Source of the DNA: Colivicinus sp963607765
Lineage (GTDB): Bacteria > Bacillota_I > Bacilli_A > Erysipelotrichales > Erysipelotrichaceae
Assembly: GCA_963607765.1 (NCBI GenBank)
Contig: CAVDDT010000050.1
Location: forward strand, 1 to 10,030
Direction: 5' to 3'
Length of the DNA stretch: 10,030 nt
Shown: positions 7,056 to 10,030 of the stretch, piece by piece
Position numbering within the stretch: position 1 is the stretch's first letter
How the letters are laid out: each line of letters begins with the position of its first letter
Notes under the pieces: model-generated
What the model saw: the letters and a program-made list of their open reading frames with translations, nothing else
Database searches by the model: none
Told to the model about the DNA's origin: nothing
Position numbers and translations under genes: made by a program

Positions 7056-8741
7056 TTAATCCAAGATATAACTATAAAATTCAGATTTATCTGGATAATA
7101 TTCCAACATCTTGTTATAGAAATGTTCTTTCATTTCTTGTGTATATTCACCAGTCATCTCATAAATGTATATCTTGGTTTCATCTTCTAAAGTAAATTCA
7201 TTAACTTTAGTAAATATCTTAGAAATGTTTTCATCATACATAATTGCATCACTTATTACCTTATACATATGTTGATAGTCTTCGTCCATATACATGATTG
7301 GATCGCTTAACACAAAATATCTTATATAGCCAAAATCTCTTGGAAAGCCATCTCTAATATCAAAGACGAACGATGCCATGTTTGGAAAATCCACATCAGG
7401 CAATCCCACATTCTTAATTGAATCATCACAAAAATTATTATTTCCTGTAGCCACATAAGTATATATACCATCATCTCTAGAAATACCTTTTAAGTATTCA
7501 GAAATATCAATTAAACTATTCTTATATGGATTGCTTTGAATAGTCTTTTTTACCGTTGTGAATAATGGAATACTTACATCTGTAAAAATTAGACACATTT
7601 GAATACTTAGCAATACGCAAGCAATAGGTTTACTATATTTTTTATATGGAATGTTTTCTATACCATATATAAATAAAAACAACACACTTAGGCAAATAAT
7701 TAAGTAGTGATGTATATCAAACGACTGTGTTTTCCAAAATAATGTACAAGGAACAACAATCGTAATAAATAAAGCTATCGATTTTGTTTTGTCTTTTATA
7801 AACAGTTTAACCAGTCCATATAAAGCGATAAAACAAACTATAACTGAATAAAAATTAATAGTGGCACTCACTTTACCTGAATGATTATAGTAAGCATATG
7901 ATTCAACATTATTCACTGTCATTATATTTGTGATAAATCCTTTAAAGAATAGGATTAATATTGCCAAGGCAATTAATCCAGACATCACAAATTGAATAAT
8001 TGATTTAATCCATGTTTTATTTTTATATGCATAAGCCACTCCTTTAATCATATAAGCCAAGTAAGCTCCAACTAGTGCATATAAGTACCATCTTCTTTCA
8101 AACATCAAAACTAAAGTTAATAGATTTAATATTAAGGTATCGGCTTTATTAACGGAATTATAATCACCAAAGATTGTGATTATATAGAAAATAGTCAACG
8201 GAAATAGCCCTAGGCAATCAACTCTTCCATATAAAATTGTTAGCCATATAGGATAGAATCCAAAGAAATATACAATTGGTAATATCTTATTATCAAAATG
8301 TTTGTAGTATAGAAGTAACAGCAAAAATACAGTTGGCATCAAAAATAAAACACAGTTTATAACACAATAAAACCAATAACTATCCTTTATAATCAATCCC
8401 CAGAAATTAAATAAAGCAGGTAAATAACTATAATCATCTTTGTTTATAGTGCTATAAACTTTAGGAAAAATTGAACTTGGATTGTTCCAAAAAGTTTGAA
8501 GCAAATTTAAACTCTTAACATAATATCCAGCATCATCATAAACATATACCGCATCAGTCTCGAATCTAAAATAAATAAATATTCCTATTATCCCAACAAA
8601 TAAGACGATTAATAAATTAATAAAAATTTCCTTTTTGTGTTCTTTTAATACACTATTAAATCTTTTGCAAATATAAAAAAGAAGCAAAGAAACAAACACA
8701 GGATAAACTAAAACAGCTAATAATCTATATATATTATTCAT
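7056..8741 (-). CDS. Multispanning membrane protein with DD loop motif and C-terminal soluble domain (putative GT-C glycosyltransferase)
   Basis: This is a 561-residue protein. Two helices (about 5-25 and 39-58) lead to an outer loop carrying YDDAGYY (68-74). The D69-D70 pair placed just after a helix is the best catalytic candidate and resembles the first-loop acidic motif of GT-C enzymes. Further hydrophobic segments run to about residue 397, roughly 11-12 helices in all. A polar domain of about 164 residues follows (398-561), with DISEYLKG, RYFVLSDPI and an aromatic, acidic end. With this topology the domain would sit outside the cell, where it could bind acceptor glycan. The start is ATG at 8741, 2 bases after the upstream stop, with an AAGG at 8752-8755 about 10 bases away. 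Its own TAA lies 7 bases before the next ATG. Function is inferred from topology and neighbours: extracytoplasmic addition of a sugar to a surface polysaccharide. No exact family is assigned. Confidence 0.82.
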   Translation of the reverse strand: MNNIYRLLAVLVYPVFVSLLLFYICKRFNSVLKEHKKEIFINLLIVLFVGIIGIFIYFRFETDAVYVYDDAGYYVKSLNLLQTFWNNPSSIFPKVYSTINKDDYSYLPALFNFWGLIIKDSYWFYCVINCVLFLMPTVFLLLLLYYKHFDNKILPIVYFFGFYPIWLTILYGRVDCLGLFPLTIFYIITIFGDYNSVNKADTLILNLLTLVLMFERRWYLYALVGAYLAYMIKGVAYAYKNKTWIKSIIQFVMSGLIALAILILFFKGFITNIMTVNNVESYAYYNHSGKVSATINFYSVIVCFIALYGLVKLFIKDKTKSIALFITIVVPCTLFWKTQSFDIHHYLIICLSVLFLFIYGIENIPYKKYSKPIACVLLSIQMCLIFTDVSIPLFTTVKKTIQSNPYKNSLIDISEYLKGISRDDGIYTYVATGNNNFCDDSIKNVGLPDVDFPNMASFVFDIRDGFPRDFGYIRYFVLSDPIMYMDEDYQHMYKVISDAIMYDENISKIFTKVNEFTLEDETKIYIYEMTGEYTQEMKEHFYNKMLEYYPDKSEFYSYILD

Positions 8742-8743
8742 AA

Positions 8744-10030
8744 CTAATTAACCTTTTTCGCAAGATATTTAAAGAAGAAAGAATTCTCATAATTATACGC
8801 AAAGAATTGATTAGAAATCATCTTAATACTATCTTCTTTATCATCACCATTATATTGTGTATTGCCAAAACTATAAACCTCATCTCTAATCATATATTCA
8901 GACCAATACATTTTATTAGCAATGCTTCTATATATTTCAGTAAAAGGAGTGTAAGCTCCCATAAACAATACTATCGCCAATAATATTTTGCTTATCATTC
9001 CATTTTCATACATACTTCTTTCAACATAGCACATCAACATAAATAGAGCCGGAATAGAAGCTCTCATGCAAAAATTAAGACTTTCATCTTGGACAAAAGG
9101 AATAAATAGTAAACTTAATAAAGTTACTACATAATATTCATATTTAAATCCATCTTTTCCAATCAAAACAATATAAATTAAAAATTCTAGCAAAATAAAT
9201 AATAGATATGCTTTATAGGGACTATCAAAATATATAAACGATAAATGAAATGGATTAGATCCTTTATTGCCACAATAGTAGAAACTTCCAAAAACAATAA
9301 GCATTAATAGACACGTATAGACATTAACAACATTCAATGAAGTTTTAATATTTTTGATAAAAACAACAAGCATATACGGCAATAAACCAATCATTGCCCA
9401 AGGAGAATATGCAAAAGTCAGTGCACATAGCCCTAGGGTATATTTATGATTTTCAACATTTATAAACATTGACATAATTAACCACACCATAATTGATTGA
9501 TTAAACACCCAATATAATTGAGTAGTATTAGAAGAATATTGATAATAGAAATCACCATACCATTCTATATGCTCGCTTGTAGGCAATATTCCATTTCTTA
9601 AAAGATATCTAATCACATCTAGGCCACTAAAGCTCACTAGAAGAATCAATGTTATGTATGAACATTTTTTGAATTTTCTATTAATAAAATATAAAGTTAA
9701 TATTAATCCAAATACAACATAAACATATAAAATATAATTTGTAACTGACCAGTTTAAATTAAAAACTTTTGAAATTAAAGCTACTGGCAACCAAAAAATA
9801 TAATAATAAGAAAATGCAACTTTGCTATTTCCTAATAAGTTAGTAACATAGCTTGGCTCTATTGACAAATCATAAATTGCAGGCCAATCATAATTAATCA
9901 AATCCCTAAGTATTGCGTTTCTTGCCCAAAAATCATCATTTTGATAAGAAAATCCGCCAATACCTGAAAAATATGCCCAAACACATATTACTATTAAAGC
10001 AATACTCCAATATAATATAGATTTTTTATT
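8744..10030 (-). CDS. GT-C-like multispanning membrane protein, 5' end cut by window edge
   Basis: The frame is open from base 10030 to the TAG stop at 8744-8746, giving 428 visible residues. The TTG at 9899-9901 is internal and not the start: the 43 codons before it encode a hydrophobic helix (visible residues 4-24) and then GGFSYQNDDFWARN (25-38). A transmembrane helix followed by an acidic pair (D32, D33) in the first outer loop is the usual active-site layout of GT-C glycosyltransferases, which use polyprenyl-phosphate sugars on the outer membrane face. Other motifs are DWP (48-50), SGLD (135-138), HIEW (154-157) and QYSSNTTQLYWVFNQ (164-178). About 11-12 membrane segments are followed by a soluble tail of roughly 60 residues containing FFFKYLAKK. 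No ATG lies in the visible extension, but NKK just before the first helix suggests that only a few residues are missing. The stop lies 2 bases before the next start, so the two genes are probably co-transcribed. The family resembles uncharacterised proteins of Gram-positive polysaccharide loci. GT-C activity is inferred; donor and acceptor are unknown. Confidence 0.85.
   Translation of the reverse strand, partial: NKKSILYWSIALIVICVWAYFSGIGGFSYQNDDFWARNAILRDLINYDWPAIYDLSIEPSYVTNLLGNSKVAFSYYYIFWLPVALISKVFNLNWSVTNYILYVYVVFGLILTLYFINRKFKKCSYITLILLVSFSGLDVIRYLLRNGILPTSEHIEWYGDFYYQYSSNTTQLYWVFNQSIMVWLIMSMFINVENHKYTLGLCALTFAYSPWAMIGLLPYMLVVFIKNIKTSLNVVNVYTCLLMLIVFGSFYYCGNKGSNPFHLSFIYFDSPYKAYLLFILLEFLIYIVLIGKDGFKYEYYVVTLLSLLFIPFVQDESLNFCMRASIPALFMLMCYVERSMYENGMISKILLAIVLFMGAYTPFTEIYRSIANKMYWSEYMIRDEVYSFGNTQYNGDDKEDSIKMISNQFFAYNYENSFFFKYLAKKVN

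Noticed and set aside
8208..9440. Two CCTAGG palindromes (near 8210 and 9432) inside a similar ATAGCCCTAGG context
   Set aside because: Both are in coding sequence over Leu-Gly codons of different proteins and show no further shared flanks; judged chance.
9899..9901. TTG as start codon of the right-edge gene
   Set aside because: The frame stays open upstream to the window edge and encodes a helix and an acidic motif expected in the family.
1..10030. tRNA/rRNA genes, CRISPR array, insertion sequence or attachment site
   Set aside because: Nearly all bases are in well-formed coding frames; no spaced repeats, terminal inverted repeats, transposase motifs or tRNA-like folds were seen.

Overview
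The window is a compact, single-strand run of membrane-protein and glycosyltransferase genes, all on the minus strand and therefore transcribed from high to low coordinates. About 99% of it is coding, and the four gaps between genes are only 2, 7, 60 and 17 bases. The DNA is very AT-rich. All frames read well with the standard code: Trp is TGG, no in-frame TGA breaks a frame, and TAA, TAG and TGA all serve as stops. GC content, gene families and Shine-Dalgarno use suggest a low-GC Bacillota, perhaps a gut-type Erysipelotrichia, Bacilli or Clostridia member. No taxonomic marker is present, so this placement is an inference.

Layout in transcription order: (1) a GT-C-like membrane protein that enters from beyond the right edge (to 8744); its reading frame stays open to base 10030. 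(2) A 561-aa membrane protein with a YDDAGYY loop motif and a C-terminal soluble domain (8741-7056). (3) A 417-aa membrane protein with a large N-terminal ectodomain and no known function (7048-5795). (4) A 60-base spacer, the only sizeable one. (5) A Wzx-type polysaccharide flippase (5734-4286). (6) A Wzy / O-antigen-ligase-type polymerase (4299-2725). (7) A cytoplasmic GT2 glycosyltransferase (2738-1773). (8) A PTPS-related/YfhO-like GT-C candidate (1776-106). (9) The first 29 codons of a second GT2 enzyme (88 to the left edge), whose N-terminus looks like polyprenyl-phosphate sugar synthases.

The set reads as the middle to late part of a Wzx/Wzy-dependent surface polysaccharide locus (capsule or cell-wall polysaccharide). 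In the inferred scheme, cytoplasmic GTs build a lipid-linked repeat unit, Wzx flips it and Wzy polymerises it outside. Three or four multispanning GT-C-like proteins would add side groups on the outer face, using polyprenyl-phosphate sugars made by the edge GT2. The initiating phosphoglycosyltransferase, chain-length regulators, sugar-nucleotide genes and an attachment enzyme are not in this window. The most notable point is the high ratio of putative extracytoplasmic glycosyltransferases (three to four) to cytoplasmic ones (one complete, one partial), together with poorly described membrane families.
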